Source of the DNA: a virus
Direction: 5' to 3' (one strand)
Virus record (IMG/VR): IMGVR_UViG_3300036900_000065
Span: 1 to 58,619 of that record
Length of the DNA: 58,619 nucleotides
The first letter of the stretch is position 1, and each line of letters opens with the position of its first letter. Positions 7,688-15,230 of the stretch are shown piece by piece. Below the pieces are notes generated by a model that saw nothing but the letters and a program-made list of their open reading frames with translations, did no database searches and was not told the origin of the DNA. Both the position numbers and the translations under genes were made by a program.

Positions 7688-7852
7688 CTACTGCTCGTCG
7701 CGCATGATGAGATAGACGCCCCGCAACACCAGCGCGGACCCCGGCGCGAACAGCGCCAGCCAACCCGCGAAATTGTGGGTCAGCCGCCACAGGAGGAGCG
7801 CGAGCGCGAGCGCGATCAGCCCGTTGGCGATGAAGACGGATGCGCGCTCCAT
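7688..7852 (-). CDS. Small two-segment membrane protein, holin candidate
   Basis: The 54-residue reading (MERASVFIANGLIALALALL onward) has two hydrophobic segments and a short charged C-terminus (YLIMRDEQ). An in-frame ATG at 7903 would add 17 residues; no strong ribosome site favours either. It overlaps the 3' end of the PEP-CTERM gene by at least 37 bases. Holin function is inferred from size, topology and the endolysin next door. Confidence 0.5.
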   Translation of the reverse strand: MERASVFIANGLIALALALLLWRLTHNFAGWLALFAPGSALVLRGVYLIMRDEQ

Positions 7853-8631
7853 CGCCGACCCATCAGGCCCAAGAGGCCAAAGCCAACCAGCATCATCATC
7901 CATGTGCGCGGTTCAGGCACCGGCGGCCCCGCCAGCGTGTTGACGATGGCGGCGTTGGTCCACGACGTGTCGAACGCGGTCACGTTGAGCTTGCCGTTGC
8001 GGCCAATCGACAGGTCAACCGCCAAGGGGGCGATAATCGTGCCCTTGCTGAAGCTGCCGTTGACGGTGAGGAAGTCGGCATCGCTGTCGAACCCGCCTCC
8101 CGGCACGTTGAACAAGGCGTCCTCGACTTGGAAGGTGGTCGGCAGGGCCAATCCCAGCGCCGCATATTCGGCGGCGAAATTGGCGAAGCTGACGCTGGCG
8201 TCGCCAAGCCCGATCTGCTTGCCGAAGTCCTGCCCGGACGCGATGGTCACGTTCACGCCGTCGAACAGGCCGTTGGCGGCGTCGAACTTCTGCGCCGTCG
8301 CCGTCAGGGTCGGGCCGATGGTGAACGCGCCAAGCGGGCCGATCCCGGTCGCGCCCGTGATCGTCGGCAGGACCGCGCCCAAGGGCTGAATGAAATAGAC
8401 GCGGATCGGATCGTCAATCGAGTGGTTGCCAACCTCGGTGATGGTGAAGGTGTCCGCGTCGTTGAGCAGCACCGGATCGCTGCCGGTCGCCGTTGGGCTG
8501 GTGACATGAAACGAGGTCGGATCGCAAATCGTCGTCCCGGTCGCCGGGTCGGTGGCGCAGGCGGTCTGCGCCTTGGCCGCCATTGGCGTCAGCCACAAGG
8601 CGGCGAGGATGAGTTTGGTCAAAAGGTTCAT
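7816..8631 (-). CDS. Secreted PEP-CTERM-type protein 1
   Basis: This 271-residue protein has an N-terminal signal peptide (MNLLTKLILAALWLTPMAAKA, cleavage after AKA) and a C-terminal sorting tail: PVPEPRTWMMM, a hydrophobic stretch (LVGFGLLGLMG), then RRW. That is the PEPxxW variant of the PEP-CTERM signal, in which a host exosortase processes and anchors or releases the protein. The body looks beta-rich with many Thr, Ser and Asp, as in secreted surface proteins. It sits between tail-fibre genes and the lysis cassette, next to a second such gene. Such tails are a bacterial, largely sphingomonad, feature and unusual on phage proteins. Confidence 0.8.
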   Translation of the reverse strand: MNLLTKLILAALWLTPMAAKAQTACATDPATGTTICDPTSFHVTSPTATGSDPVLLNDADTFTITEVGNHSIDDPIRVYFIQPLGAVLPTITGATGIGPLGAFTIGPTLTATAQKFDAANGLFDGVNVTIASGQDFGKQIGLGDASVSFANFAAEYAALGLALPTTFQVEDALFNVPGGGFDSDADFLTVNGSFSKGTIIAPLAVDLSIGRNGKLNVTAFDTSWTNAAIVNTLAGPPVPEPRTWMMMLVGFGLLGLMGRRWSAHPSSSPTG

Positions 8632-8724
8632 TTGTTCTTGCCCGCAAATTGTGGGGAGGGGGCGCGTGCGTCCGACCCCCTCCCTCCGCATTCGCCAAGA
8701 GGGACGCCTTGGCTCCTGCGATCC

Positions 8725-9447
8725 CTACGCAATCGTCGCGAGGCGGTCCTTGCGGCTGCGCCTGAGGCCCATGAACGCCATCAGCGCGAAGCCGACGCCA
8801 AGCATCGCCCACGTCTTCGGTTCCGGCACCCCGGTGGTCATCGACTGATTGAAGCCGGTGATCGAGCCGCCGCCGCGCAGCGCCAAGCTCGCGCCCTCGG
8901 TCATCGAGAACGGCGAGCCGCTGACGAACGCCGCGCTGTTGCTGCCCGAGAAGCTGTCCGGGTCGGTGAGCGGCGTACCGAACACCGTTTCCAGCAAGGA
9001 GCCGGGGGTGTTGCTCGGATTTGCGCCCTGCGTGTTCGCCGGATCGGCCCAGAACTGCAACATGCTCTGTCCGGAGCCGACCGCATCGTTGAAGGTCAGC
9101 GAGGCCGAGTTGTTGATGAAGCTGACCGGCGCGTCGAAATTGGTGTCGGACGCGAGCAGCTTGACGGTGATCGGCGTTGCCCCCTCGTTGGTGATCGAGG
9201 ACGAGGAGAGTTGGAGGGTGTTGGCCGCGCCGAAGGTGGACTGCGCCAAGGTGATCTGCACAAAGGCGTTGCCGATCGTCTGGTCGATGGTCAGAAGGTT
9301 GTTGGCCCCGCCGCTCACGTCGCACGACAATTGCCCGTCGAAGCAGGTGAAGGTGCTGGCCCCGACGCCAATCGACAATTGCAGGCGAGCCTCGGCGGCG
9401 GGCGTCAGCGCGGCAAGGAAGGTGGATGCGAGAAGCAGCTTTTTCAT
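8725..9447 (-). CDS. Secreted PEP-CTERM-type protein 2
   Basis: This 240-residue protein begins with a signal peptide (MKKLLLASTFLAALTPAAEA) and ends with GVPEPKTWAMLGVG, a hydrophobic stretch and RRSRK, the complete tripartite PEP-CTERM tail. The body is Ser/Thr/Asn-rich with alternating beta-type sequence and two cysteines. It shares architecture but little obvious sequence with the neighbouring PEP-CTERM protein. It is predicted to be exported and handled by the host exosortase; what it does at the cell surface is unknown. Confidence 0.8.
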   Translation of the reverse strand: MKKLLLASTFLAALTPAAEARLQLSIGVGASTFTCFDGQLSCDVSGGANNLLTIDQTIGNAFVQITLAQSTFGAANTLQLSSSSITNEGATPITVKLLASDTNFDAPVSFINNSASLTFNDAVGSGQSMLQFWADPANTQGANPSNTPGSLLETVFGTPLTDPDSFSGSNSAAFVSGSPFSMTEGASLALRGGGSITGFNQSMTTGVPEPKTWAMLGVGFALMAFMGLRRSRKDRLATIA

Positions 9448-9515
9448 TGTGGCGTGTTCCCCAATAGGACCGCGAATGCGGGCGGCGCACATTACAGGAT
9501 GTTAATGACAATTGT

Positions 9516-9740
9516 CTATCGGCTCGGCGGGCAATTCTGGGCGTCACGCACCAGTTTTTCGATCAGCGCCATCTGCCCCTTGTTGCGCTCCTGCGCGTTG
9601 GCCGCGACCTCGCCCAAGACATAGCCTGCGAAGGCGAGGAACCCGATGTTAACGACCAAGAGCGCGATGGCGAGCGGCTGCGACGACATCGCGCCGACCG
9701 TCGCCGTCGCGACCTTCCCGGCTTCTTCTTGGATCGACAT
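9516..9740 (-). CDS. Small single-pass membrane protein near tail fibres
   Basis: This 74-residue protein has a soluble N-terminus (MSIQEEAGKVATATVGAMSS), one membrane segment (about residues 23-44) and a charged tail ending DAQNCPPSR. Proteins of this layout occur near the tail genes of alphaproteobacterial phages. Whether it helps lysis or DNA entry is unknown. The start is chosen for protein-like sequence; the frame extends upstream. Confidence 0.55.
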   Translation of the reverse strand: MSIQEEAGKVATATVGAMSSQPLAIALLVVNIGFLAFAGYVLGEVAANAQERNKGQMALIEKLVRDAQNCPPSR

Positions 9741-9840
9741 CTGCGTTGGACCCCATGGCCCCGCCTCGCAGGCGCGCGGCAATCCGCCGCGCCGCCTCCC
9801 GCATAGCACGCCGCCGCGCCTCGCAGGACCGGCAGACCAT
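9649..9840 (-). CDS. Possible small CxxC protein, coupled to the fibre gene
   Basis: A 63-residue frame starts MVCRSCEARRRAMREAARRI, with a CRSC pair and an Arg-rich helix. Its ATG shares bases with the stop of the upstream tail gene (TGATG), which suggests translational coupling. The last 30 residues overlap the neighbouring membrane gene in another frame and look low complexity, so the functional part may be only the first half. Confidence 0.4.
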   Translation of the reverse strand: MVCRSCEARRRAMREAARRIAARLRGGAMGSNADVDPRRSREGRDGDGRRDVVAAARHRALGR

Positions 9841-10484
9841 CAGCGCGCCCGCCTCGCCCACAGCTTGCCGGTCGCGGTGATGGTCCCGCTGGCGAAATTG
9901 AACAGAACATTCAGATAATAGGTCGTCGCCACGGCGACCGACACCCGGCACGGCCCGACCGGCGCGACCGACAAGGTGGACGCCGATGCGGCGAATTGCG
10001 AGCGCGAACCGCTCATGTCCACGGCTGCCAGCCCCGCTCCATCGGTGGTCCCTATGGACAGCCAGAAGGACGTGACAAGGCCTCCCGCCGACGCGCTCGT
10101 CCACACCTCGGCCTGAACGTCCCAATCGCCGGGGGTGAGGACGAGCGAAAGAATGCGCGCTATTGACGAAGTCGCGAGGCTATAGGGCGCGGTGCGCACG
10201 TTGGACAGAACTTCCCCGATATGGCCCGCCGCCGCATCGGCCCCGCTGGTGACGCCGAACGGCGCTTCCGCATATTGCTTGGTCGCCGCGCCAAGCGCGT
10301 TCGCCGGGTCGCCCGCGAGGATCAAGGGGCCGGTGAGCGTGCCCCCGCCCAGCGGCAGATAGCCGGTCTTCGCCAGCGCGACGGATGTCCATTTCTCGCC
10401 ATCCCACACATAGGTCGGCACGCCCGCGACCGGCGCGGACGGGAACTTGTCGCCAAGGGCGGGCGCATTGGGAAAATCAAGCAT
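9840..10484 (-). CDS. Tail fibre/baseplate-associated protein
   Basis: This 214-residue protein begins MLDFPNAPALGDKF and has a YVWDGEKW motif near residue 25, typical of small phage tail proteins carried with fibres. A GYLPLGGGTLTGPLILAGDP segment matches a linker also found in the collagen-like fibre (GYLPLDGGRVTGPVTFAG). The C-terminal half looks like a beta-sandwich and may bind receptor. It overlaps the preceding fibre gene by eight bases. Confidence 0.6.
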   Translation of the reverse strand: MLDFPNAPALGDKFPSAPVAGVPTYVWDGEKWTSVALAKTGYLPLGGGTLTGPLILAGDPANALGAATKQYAEAPFGVTSGADAAAGHIGEVLSNVRTAPYSLATSSIARILSLVLTPGDWDVQAEVWTSASAGGLVTSFWLSIGTTDGAGLAAVDMSGSRSQFAASASTLSVAPVGPCRVSVAVATTYYLNVLFNFASGTITATGKLWARRAR

Positions 10485-12129
10485 TGGCCGCCTCCAGCCG
10501 CGCCGTCAGCTCCGCGACCTGACCGTCGAGATGCTTGACCGCGTTGGCCAGCGCCGCGATCAGCGGCATGAGCTCAATCGCGGGCTGGTCGCCGCCGCGC
10601 ACCGCATGGGGCAACGCCTCCTGCATTTCCTGCGCGACGAAGCCCAGTTCCTCGCGCGGCTCGACCGCCCATCCGGGGTGATCGGCGGGCGGCTCCGGGT
10701 TGACCCGCTGATAGCGGCGAGGGCGCATCAGCCGCACCGCCTCGATCCCGTCCGGCGCGTCCTGAATGTCGGCCTTGAGCGCCGCGTCCGAGTTCTGCGC
10801 CAGCGTGCCCTTGATGGTGAGGTTGCCGCCGCCGACCAGAGACATCAGGATGGCGTCCGTGTAGTCCTGCCATGTGCGCGCTCCACTGGACCGCTGGAAC
10901 ATGTACTTCCACGACGAGGCCGTGGCGCTGCCCTGCTCGCCGATGCCGAAATAATTGCCGTCGCTGTAAAACGAGCTGGCGTTGGTGAGGGTGATGCCCT
11001 GTCCAGACATGGTGTTAATGGCGCCGCCGAACGTCGCGGCCCCGGTGCCGCGCGCGATCTGCATCGCCGCCGGGTTAATCAGCGCGCCGCTGTCGTCGTA
11101 ACGCTGGATATAAAAATCCGACCCGGCGTTCGCCCCCGTCTCGGCGGCGGAATTGCCAAGCGTCACCCGCCAGCGCAGCGCGCCGCCCGTCATGCCCGCA
11201 AGGCCCCGGTTGACGCTGCCCGCCCCGTCGAGCGCCACGGTATAGCCGAACGCCCCGCTGCCGGAGGTCCCGGCGAACGTCACGGGGCCGGTCACACGCC
11301 CCCCATCGAGCGGCAGATAGCCGGAAAGGTCGGGCTGCGGGGTCGCAATCACCCATTGCGTCGAAGTGCCGTCGTTGTAGCGCGCATAGAGAAGGCCGGT
11401 GTCGCTCTCGAACCAGAGCGCGCCGTCCGCCGCGCCCGCAGGCGGCGTGTCGGACACCAGCAGGGTCGCGGTGCCCGCCGCGCCCTGAGGGCCGGTGTCG
11501 CCCTTGTCGCCCTTCGGTCCCTGCACGCCCTGCACGCCCTGCGGCCCTTGCGCCCCTTGCGGCCCGACCAGCGACACGCCCCCCGGCCATGCGCTGCCCG
11601 CCTTCGGGCCGAAGATGAAATGGGTCGTGGTGTTGATGTAGAAGTCGCCGTCCTTGCCCTGCGCCGTAGGGTCCGATGGGCCATAGAGGACGGTGTTCCC
11701 GTCCACGCCGTCCGTGCCTCTCGGCCCCGGCGGCCCCTGCAGGCCGATGGGCCCCTGCACGCCTTGGACGCCCTGCGCCCCCTGCGGCCCGATCAGCGAC
11801 GCCCCGGCTGGCCAGACGCCGCTCAGCTTCGGGCCGAACATGAAATGCGTGGTGGTGTTGACATAGAAGTCGCCGTTGACGCCGACCGCGTTCAGCGGAT
11901 CGCTCGCGCCATACAGCACCGAATTGCCGCGCGGCCCCGCAGGGCCGGTGTCGCCGGGAGGTCCGGGGACGATGGACGCGGGGCCGGGAGGTCCGGGAGG
12001 TCCGGGAGGCCCCTGCTGCATCGTCTGGATGATCTCGACCTCATCGTCGAAGATCACGATGGTGCTGTCGTCGCTCGACGCGGCGCTCACGTTGTCCGAA
12101 TTGTCGATGTCAACTTCGTTGAAGGTCAT
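10477..12129 (-). CDS. Collagen-like tail fibre with S74 chaperone domain
   Basis: This 550-residue protein has four parts. Residues 1-38 are an acidic N-terminus, probably for baseplate attachment. Residues about 40-220 combine Gly-x-y collagen runs with two copies of a module around VLYGxSDP...GDFYxNTTTHFxFGPK. Residues about 250-440 form a beta-rich shaft. The last 105 residues (NSDAALKADIQDAPDGIEAV, RRYQRVNPE, EELGFVAQEMQEALP, then a coiled coil) match the peptidase S74 intramolecular chaperone, which trimerises the fibre and cuts itself off. It is likely a host-recognition fibre. Confidence 0.85.
   Translation of the reverse strand: MTFNEVDIDNSDNVSAASSDDSTIVIFDDEVEIIQTMQQGPPGPPGPPGPASIVPGPPGDTGPAGPRGNSVLYGASDPLNAVGVNGDFYVNTTTHFMFGPKLSGVWPAGASLIGPQGAQGVQGVQGPIGLQGPPGPRGTDGVDGNTVLYGPSDPTAQGKDGDFYINTTTHFIFGPKAGSAWPGGVSLVGPQGAQGPQGVQGVQGPKGDKGDTGPQGAAGTATLLVSDTPPAGAADGALWFESDTGLLYARYNDGTSTQWVIATPQPDLSGYLPLDGGRVTGPVTFAGTSGSGAFGYTVALDGAGSVNRGLAGMTGGALRWRVTLGNSAAETGANAGSDFYIQRYDDSGALINPAAMQIARGTGAATFGGAINTMSGQGITLTNASSFYSDGNYFGIGEQGSATASSWKYMFQRSSGARTWQDYTDAILMSLVGGGNLTIKGTLAQNSDAALKADIQDAPDGIEAVRLMRPRRYQRVNPEPPADHPGWAVEPREELGFVAQEMQEALPHAVRGGDQPAIELMPLIAALANAVKHLDGQVAELTARLEAANA
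11473..11925 (-). repeat. Duplicated module plus collagen run in the tail fibre
   Basis: Residues about 69-143 and 144-219 of the fibre are a tandem duplication: each copy has N-S/T-VLYG-x-SDP, GDFY-V/I-NTTTHF, FGPK and SL-I/V-GPQGAQG, then a collagen-like stretch. Divergence shows the duplication is not recent. Confidence 0.8.
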
Positions 12130-12470
12130 CGCGTCGGCCCCGCATTGTTGGTGAGCAGGCCCGCCCACACCCGCACCTTATAGCCGCCGCGCGTGAAGAT
12201 GTTCGACTGGTCGAAGTCGCCCAGCCCCAGCCGCGCCAAGACATCCTGCGCGATGCGGAGCGTAAACGTGCCGTTGGGCGCGTCGACGAACCTGATCTCC
12301 TCGGTGTCGGTGGCCAGCCGCAGCACCGCCGCCTGATCGGACGCATGACGGCGCAGCATCATCTCCATCACGCCGCCGGTCAGGTCGATGGGGTCGCCAG
12401 CGAGCGTCTGCCAGAGGAACGTGCGGTAGAAGTCCGCGTCGTTCTGCGTGGTGATGTTGACGATTGCCAT
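12126..12470 (-). CDS. Small beta-sandwich-like virion protein
   Basis: This 114-residue protein begins MAIVNITTQNDADFYRTFLW. It has a PIDLTGGVMEMMLRRHASD block and repeated beta-type strands ending YKVRVWAG, a layout seen in phage baseplate/neck proteins that share a BppU-like domain. ATGA overlap with the fibre gene ties it to fibre assembly. Exact role unknown. Confidence 0.5.
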   Translation of the reverse strand: MAIVNITTQNDADFYRTFLWQTLAGDPIDLTGGVMEMMLRRHASDQAAVLRLATDTEEIRFVDAPNGTFTLRIAQDVLARLGLGDFDQSNIFTRGGYKVRVWAGLLTNNAGPTR

Positions 12471-12475
12471 CGCCT

Positions 12476-13132
12476 TTACCTCGTCGGCTTGAGCCAGTTG
12501 GCGCGCGCCGCCGTGATCGGCGCGGCATAGGCCGCGTCGATCTCCTCCAGCGTCGTCATCGTGCCCGCATCAATCGCCGCACGGTTGTCCGACGATATGC
12601 TGAAACAGTTGTTGATGTGGGTGAGCAGGTCGTCGTTCATCGCCTGCATCCCGGTGGCGTCGAGGTCGATGATGGTCCCGTCCGCGCAATGCCAAGGCGT
12701 CACCACGGTCGGCTCGACCTGCGCCGCGCTGAACACCCCCGTGATCTTGGCCTGCGCGCGGTCGTCGGTCTTGATCGGGAAGCCCGCGCTGGTGACGAGG
12801 CCGCCCTGTTCTTTCCGCCAGCGCGCGTCGTCGTTGTACGCCTTGAGCTGCGACGGCGTGTAGCTGTCGGGCGCGGGCTGGATGAAACTCGCGGCGTTGA
12901 ACAGCCACGGCCTGACCAGCGGATATTTCTGCAGCACTTCGGCCAGATCGGCCTCGCTCGGGATTGGCGTGGGCGACCGGCTGAGCGACCACTCGACATA
13001 GGCGGGATCGCTGACCGGAACCATCGTGTTCGTCCGGCTCTGATAGACCTGAGACGCGCCCTCGCCGATCATCCAAAAGTGATCGAAGGGGTTGATCGCC
13101 ATCGCCGTCGCCACTCTGGGAATGTCAGACAT
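12476..13132 (-). CDS. Tail fibre-associated protein, DUF4376-like
   Basis: This 218-residue protein has a C-terminal domain with the pattern FPIKTDDRAQAKITG, VTPWHCADGTIIDLDATGM, MNDDLLTHINNCFSI and TLEEIDAAYA, which matches DUF4376, a helical domain found in phage tail-fibre and fibre-assembly proteins. The N-terminal part (NPFDHFWMIG, SRTNTMVPVSD) resembles a short fibre-attachment region. It lies between the beta-helix fibre and the collagen-like fibre, so it is probably a fibre chaperone or fibre component. Confidence 0.65.
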   Translation of the reverse strand: MSDIPRVATAMAINPFDHFWMIGEGASQVYQSRTNTMVPVSDPAYVEWSLSRSPTPIPSEADLAEVLQKYPLVRPWLFNAASFIQPAPDSYTPSQLKAYNDDARWRKEQGGLVTSAGFPIKTDDRAQAKITGVFSAAQVEPTVVTPWHCADGTIIDLDATGMQAMNDDLLTHINNCFSISSDNRAAIDAGTMTTLEEIDAAYAAPITAARANWLKPTR

Positions 13133-14435
13133 ATTGCCCTCCTGTCGCAAGCACGCCCGCCACGCTTCCCGGCAGATAGCTGACCGCGCGCCCGCCCACG
13201 TCGATGACGCCGTTGCCCGACGCCACATACCTGTAGCCGGTGACAGCGCCGTTGAGGTTCTGCACGGTATAGACCGGATTGATCTGCCCGCCGCCGCCCG
13301 CGCTGGCGAAGGCGTAGAGCGACACGGCGTTCATGACGTTGAGCGTCGGATAGGGGTTGGACCAGAACGAGATCACGCCGTTCTGGGACGCCCCCAGATG
13401 CGCGCCGTTGGCGGAGCCGCCATAAATGAAGTCCGGCCCCTGCATGGCGATGTGCCCGCCGCCCGGACCCGCGAAGACGTGCCCTCCCGGCGCATTGTAG
13501 AAGGCGACGGCGTCGCACCACACATTGCCCGAATTGGCGACCCACAAACCGATGGCCTGATCCGACGCGCTGGCCTGCGTGGCCTGAAAGGAGACGCCAT
13601 CCACGGTGTAGGAGCCGCCGAACACGCGGAAGCAGCTGCCGGTGCCCGAGTTGATGAGCTTGACCAAGTTCGGGTTGGCGTGATTGCCGTGGATGAAGAC
13701 CGTGCCCGACCCGTTCGGCGTCGGCGCGTCGAGCAGCGATGTCTCCGGATAGGTGCCGTCCGCCAGATAGATGTGGAAGGTGAAGCCGCTGAGATTGTAC
13801 TTGGCCGTCTGCAACAGCGCCCTGCGCAGCGACTTGTACGGCCCATGCCCGTGCGCGGCGTCGATGGTCGCTGAGGTGCCGTCATAGAGACTGTCGTCGC
13901 CCTGTACGTTGTCGCAGTAGAGCGAGCGCGGGTTCGTCATCATGATGAGCGAGCCGCTCAACCCGCCGGTCAGCATCTGCCACGCATTGGCCCCGTTGTA
14001 GGCGACCTCGATGATCTGGTTTGCATAGAGTTCGCCGCCGCCCATCGGCGTGCCATCGGCGTGCACCACCGGCAGCCAGCCCAGCCCGCTGACGCTGATC
14101 TGCACCGCCTGCGTGTTGGCGTTCGCCACCTTGATGCGGAAGTGCTGGCCCAAGACATAACCGGCAAGCGGCGGCGTCGGGGTGATGGCGAGGAAGTTCG
14201 GCGTGCCCTGATCGTCGCAATAGTTGACGACGCCGCCCTGCACCGACTTCGACAGTTGCCGCAGGTCGTTCGCATCGGGCGTGAAGGCGCTGTCGTTGAG
14301 GAAATTCACGATCTCGCGCTGCGGATGCTCGATGGCCGCCGCAGGCGGGATCGACCCCATCGTCCCGGTCGCCGGATTGCCGTTGATGTACGGCGCGTCC
14401 GGATCGGTGACGCCGTAGGGCTGGTTATAGAGCAT
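13125..14435 (-). CDS. Tail fibre/tailspike with probable beta-helix
   Basis: This 436-residue protein begins MLYNQPYGVTDPDAPYINGN, a common N-terminal block of phage tail fibres, with PQREIVNFLNDSAF and DLRQLSKSV after it. From about residue 165 short beta strands repeat (FTFHIYLADGTYPETSL, TVFIHGNH, SYTVDGVSFQA, GNVWCDAVAFYN), which suggests a right-handed beta-helix such as polysaccharide-binding or degrading tailspikes use. No catalytic residues can be assigned. It probably contacts surface glycans. Confidence 0.7.
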   Translation of the reverse strand: MLYNQPYGVTDPDAPYINGNPATGTMGSIPPAAAIEHPQREIVNFLNDSAFTPDANDLRQLSKSVQGGVVNYCDDQGTPNFLAITPTPPLAGYVLGQHFRIKVANANTQAVQISVSGLGWLPVVHADGTPMGGGELYANQIIEVAYNGANAWQMLTGGLSGSLIMMTNPRSLYCDNVQGDDSLYDGTSATIDAAHGHGPYKSLRRALLQTAKYNLSGFTFHIYLADGTYPETSLLDAPTPNGSGTVFIHGNHANPNLVKLINSGTGSCFRVFGGSYTVDGVSFQATQASASDQAIGLWVANSGNVWCDAVAFYNAPGGHVFAGPGGGHIAMQGPDFIYGGSANGAHLGASQNGVISFWSNPYPTLNVMNAVSLYAFASAGGGGQINPVYTVQNLNGAVTGYRYVASGNGVIDVGGRAVSYLPGSVAGVLATGGQYV

Positions 14436-14447
14436 CGCGCTTCTCCC

Positions 14448-15230
14448 TCATGGTGTGCCCGCCATTTCGCCGCCCTCTTGCAGGCCCGAATAGTCGAAGA
14501 TGATCTCGGTATGCGCGGGCTTCCATCGGTTGAGCAGGCATTCGAGGTCTTCCGCGAGGCCGATGCGAAGATGCGGATCGACGCCGGTCTGTCCCGACGC
14601 CGCGCGGAACCACGTCAGCCGCGCCGCGCCGACATGCACCGTCCAATAGTAATAGTTCGATTGCGGCCCCAGACCGTAGTTCGGCCACTCGGACAATTCG
14701 CCGTCCGCGACCGGCGCGCCGTTCAGGCCATAGATGACCTGCCCCCACGCGTTCCGCATCGGGTCGCCGCCGTCGCCATAGACGCGACAGTCGCCGCAGC
14801 CGTCCATGGCGACGGTAAACGGGCGATACTCGGTGATGGTGATCGGATAGCCGATGGCCGCCGCGATCTCGATGAAGAACTCGCGCGACTGCGCGCCCTC
14901 GATGGTCATCCGCTGAACGAGCGCGAACTGCCGCTCGCCGATGGATTGCGGGGCCTTGTAGCAGGGGTCGGGCAGTCCCCAATTGCGCTCCCAATCGGTC
15001 AGCAGCCCCGATTGGTCGCCCTGCACCGGCAGGGTGAAGCGCGGGTCGCTCTCCTGCTCCAAGAGCAGCGAGGCGCTCGTCTCCACGTCGCCCCAGATGC
15101 GCGTGAGGCCGCGCACCGTCAGCATCAGCGCCTCGTCCCAATCGCGTGGCCACGCGTCGCCCTGCGGCAGCAGGCCTTCGAGCGCGTTGGCGTAGTCCTC
15201 GCCCGCGCGGGTGACGTGGCTATCCGGCAT
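14448..15230 (-). CDS. Mu gp48-like baseplate protein (DUF2313/YmfQ type)
   Basis: This 260-residue protein begins MPDSHVTRAGEDYANALEGL, with LLPQGDAWPRD, LLEQESDPRFTLP, LTDWERNWGLPDPC, ERQFALVQR and EIAAAIGYPITITEYRPF, the typical DUF2313/YmfQ pattern of Mu gp48-like proteins. In Mu this is the gene after the gp47/BaseplateJ protein; the order is the same here. It probably links wedge and fibres. Confidence 0.78.
   Translation of the reverse strand: MPDSHVTRAGEDYANALEGLLPQGDAWPRDWDEALMLTVRGLTRIWGDVETSASLLLEQESDPRFTLPVQGDQSGLLTDWERNWGLPDPCYKAPQSIGERQFALVQRMTIEGAQSREFFIEIAAAIGYPITITEYRPFTVAMDGCGDCRVYGDGGDPMRNAWGQVIYGLNGAPVADGELSEWPNYGLGPQSNYYYWTVHVGAARLTWFRAASGQTGVDPHLRIGLAEDLECLLNRWKPAHTEIIFDYSGLQEGGEMAGTP

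Noticed and set aside
7840-9624. Long 594-residue plus-strand open frame
   Set aside because: It is antisense to the PEP-CTERM and lysis genes, with Arg/Gly/Ala-rich low-complexity sequence typical of GC-rich antisense frames; no ribosome site.
11473-12100. Repeated GC-rich triplets resembling a CRISPR or minisatellite array
   Set aside because: They are the codons of collagen-like Gly-x-y repeats in a fibre gene; no regular repeat-spacer structure exists.
10447-12183. 578-residue plus-strand open frame opposite the tail fibre
   Set aside because: Shadow of the collagen-like fibre; composition (Arg, Ala, Pro) reflects the complement of Gly-x-y codons.
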